Shown here: one piece after another, positions 61,525-64,000 of the stretch
How positions within the stretch are numbered: the first letter of the stretch is position 1
Layout of the letters: each line of letters opens with the position of its first letter
NCBI GenBank assembly: GCA_036971475.1
Contig: JBAIZL010000067.1
Coordinates: forward strand, 271,001 to 335,000
Source of the DNA: Prosapia bicincta
Lineage: Eukaryota > Arthropoda > Insecta > Hemiptera > Cercopidae
DNA: 64,000 nt
Direction of reading: 5' to 3'
Program-made: the position numbers and the translations under genes
The notes under the pieces: model-generated
Told to the model about the DNA's origin: nothing
The model's database searches: none
Seen by the model: only the letters and a program-made list of their open reading frames with translations

Positions 61525-63640
61525 TTTCATTACTGAGCACTTGTATTTGGTATATGAGAAGAGATAATGACAATTTTAAAATGTTTTGGAATTAATAAAA
61601 TAAAATTTCTACACATTTAAATTTAGGTTCATTTAAAATTGAGATGAACAATATATTTAAAACAAAATCGTTAGTAAAAATAATTATTTGATTGAATGTT
61701 GTCGATATCATACATCCGTTTATACTTACACTTAGTGTTGAGTACCGAGAATATGCACTCTGAGCCATTTCCAGCGTAATTGCTAAAACCATTAAAACCA
61801 AAGAAAATAAATGTGCTTCATATTATTTGATGATATAGTTTGGGCCTCCGTACTTATTTAATGCTTGTTAAATAAACTGAACACTCTTTTACAGCATTGA
61901 ATTTTATTATCTGTAAACAAATTTGTGACGTAAATAACATGTTCAATGACGTATTTTGCAAATAATTTTAGTTCACCTTAAGTGAAAGATTAAAATTGAA
62001 TGTTATTAAAATTGTAAATGTTTGTTTTGGGGAATAAAAAACAATCTTTGTACAACAGGAACAAATTTACGATACCTAATAACAAAATGTATTAAAATAA
62101 ACGTCCTTTTTGGAGTTTAAAATATTTTGTAATATTAAAAGTAAAATTTAAACCAATCTGTGAAATTAAAAGAGTATAACTGAAAATGCGATGAGTTTAA
62201 ATAGAAAAAAGGAAGAATATTTAAGGGAAACGAGGTTTGGAAAAAAATGACTGGTGTTGTGGAATAAATTGCAAAGCAGAGTAAGAAGAAAGACTGATTG
62301 AAGATAAAAAATTTGGACAGAACAAATATTGGTCTAACAAAACAACAAACGTCGTAAAGGACAAAGAGGATGAAAAGTGTAGGAAATGTAGGGGTGAAAG
62401 AAAATATAAATTAAATCAAATCTGATAAGAGCCGCAAAAATTAAAATTTAAACACTGGAGTGTCATAAAAACAAAATCATTAGTTAAAATATCACTAAAA
62501 TAGCAACAATCAGAAATGGCTAAAGCCCGAAACCGTTATCATTGCCCAAAACAAAAACTTTACAACAAACTTTAAACAAAAACGTAATAATTACGTATTG
62601 AAAACTAATAAGAACTTTATTAAGATAAAATCAAATAAACCTAGATATAAAACAAAACGGAGATAACATGCACAATGGTGTAACCACTCGCCTCGCAAAA
62701 ACGTAAAAAGAAAATAGTTAACTTAAACAAAACTACATAGCTTCAATAAAATCATACCACAATTAAACAAAATAATGATTAGATTTTAACGCAACGAAAT
62801 GAGAAAAAATTACTAACATTAATAAACAAATTTTTGTGACGTGTTTATCGAAAAGCCTGGTTATAGTTCCTAAGATGAAGTAAAATTCGGTAGAAATACT
62901 TGAGTTTGCTAGCGTAACAACACTGATATAGAGTACGTGAAACATAAGTATGTAATCTTAAAAAAATTATAGAATAAAATTAAAAGAAATATATATTCTG
63001 TTCATACGTAACACTATAAGTACGTACCAATCTAAAAAAAAAAAAAATAGCGTGTTAGAATAATATTTATTTGAATAAATTGTGAACCCAAGTTTGATTA
63101 GAAGCGTTCAGTATTAAAATTGATATGAAACTGTATTATTAGATTAAAAGGAAAGGACGGAATCAAACATGGAATATAATTTCTCAAAGTATAAGGTATG
63201 ACAAATAGAAACAACGTAAATACTGTAAACAAAAACCATTCTTTAAAATAAATTAGGTAAACGAAAAAATCAAACTTAAATGGAAAGTACAATTATAAAC
63301 AAGAAAATACATGTGATCTGATAAACCAAGACAAGACAGTTTCTATACTATCAATTGTTTATAAAATAGTAAGGTACTCTTAAAAACAAAAATGGATTAC
63401 ATTTAGAACTATGCACTTGAGAACTCTGCAGAAAGTTAATTTTGAATGAGATAAGACCAGGTTGCTTGTAACGACATATAAATAAAATCCAATGAAGGTT
63501 AAATACGTTGACATAAAAATTTACGTTCTCGCAGGAAATGGACACAACGTTGTTTATTCAGAGCCGGAGTGTGCGAACCCATAGTTAATAATAATACGGA
63601 CTAGGTTTCTAAGAGGTAAGGTTTATTTTAACAATTAATT
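61525..63640. other. A-rich sequence, no gene seen
   Basis: The plus strand is markedly A-rich from about 62150 to 63550. Open frames are short and without motifs. Confidence 0.5.
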
Positions 63641-63644
63641 TTTT

Positions 63645-64000
63645 GAAAGGGAATGATGTTAAATCAATACAAATAGAATAATCATAATTAAGACCTAAGA
63701 ATACGTGTAATGAAGTCATGGTTTAGGTAAAAAGAAATAGTAAAATTTGATAAGTAGAAAAGAAAATTAAAACTGCCTCATAGCTAGTAAGTTCCAGGAT
63801 GTGTCCCAATGGGTGTCATAAAAAAAATGTTGTAGCCTTATAATTGAAAATAAATAGATACTGAATGAATCCCAAATAGAATAATCCTAATTAAGACAAA
63901 AACATACTTGCAATGATCATAGTTTTGGTAAAAAGAAATAGTAACAGTATAGGATGAAAAAATTAAAATATTCTCATAGCTAGTGGGCCTAAGTGCTAGG
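63645..64000. repeat. 203-bp tandem repeat, running off the window end
   Basis: AAATAGAATAATC followed by TAATTAAGAC occurs at 63671 and 63874, a 203-bp offset. Downstream blocks (TTTAGGTAAAAAGAAATAGTA or its variant, and CTCATAGCTAGT) are also repeated at that offset. The second unit is cut by the end of the window, so more copies may follow. Confidence 0.82.

Overview
This is an AT-rich eukaryotic window, almost certainly from an invertebrate animal. The evidence is dense (AT)n and (GT)n microsatellites, animal-type transposon families (Penelope-like, hAT, Tigger/pogo), no compact operon-like coding and no long open frames. A short TTAGG-like stretch near 40.98 kb is compatible with an arthropod but does not prove it. 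I could not identify a host protein-coding gene, rRNA or tRNA. The window looks intergenic or intronic and is built from decayed mobile elements, inverted repeats and satellites.

Layout: 0-9 kb is mostly plain AT-rich sequence with microsatellites. At 9.96-11.07 kb there is a frameshifted Penelope-like retroelement with a reverse transcriptase fragment (YVDD) and a GIY-YIG endonuclease fragment. From 11.8 to 46.2 kb there is a scattered series of inverted-repeat elements and single motifs that match the type I hammerhead ribozyme architecture: CTGANGA, a stem II hairpin, GAAA, a short palindromic stem III, a UH cleavage dinucleotide and a flanking stem I. They lie near 11.85, 13.7, 16.2, 16.6, 17.95, 18.8, 19.4, 26.8, 27.3, 41.95 and 46.2 kb. 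Several are near-perfect head-to-head palindromes next to (AT)n tracts. A palindrome at 27.0 kb is a doubtful further member. A palindrome of the Penelope 3' tail at 60.85-61.10 kb has the same head-to-head, tail-outward layout.

Other elements are: a minisatellite with 112-bp higher-order structure (25.5 kb); a hAT transposase relic with a tandemly duplicated C-terminal dimerisation segment (34.1-35.8 kb); a long foldback element (36.0-36.5 kb); a Tigger/pogo transposase relic with its 3' terminal repeat (43.5-44.57 kb); a 315-bp non-autonomous relative of it with TA target duplications (45.66-45.97 kb); 132-bp and ~76-bp tandem arrays (52.5-53.3 kb); a G-poor tract (53.9-54.6 kb); and the start of a 203-bp tandem array running off the right end.

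The genes do not work together as a pathway. The shared theme is mobile DNA, and the most interesting signal is the set of sequence-divergent but structurally conserved hammerhead-like motifs. Hammerheads are known in Penelope-like elements and in retrozymes. Their packaging here as small head-to-head palindromes in microsatellites is the part I do not recognise as described.
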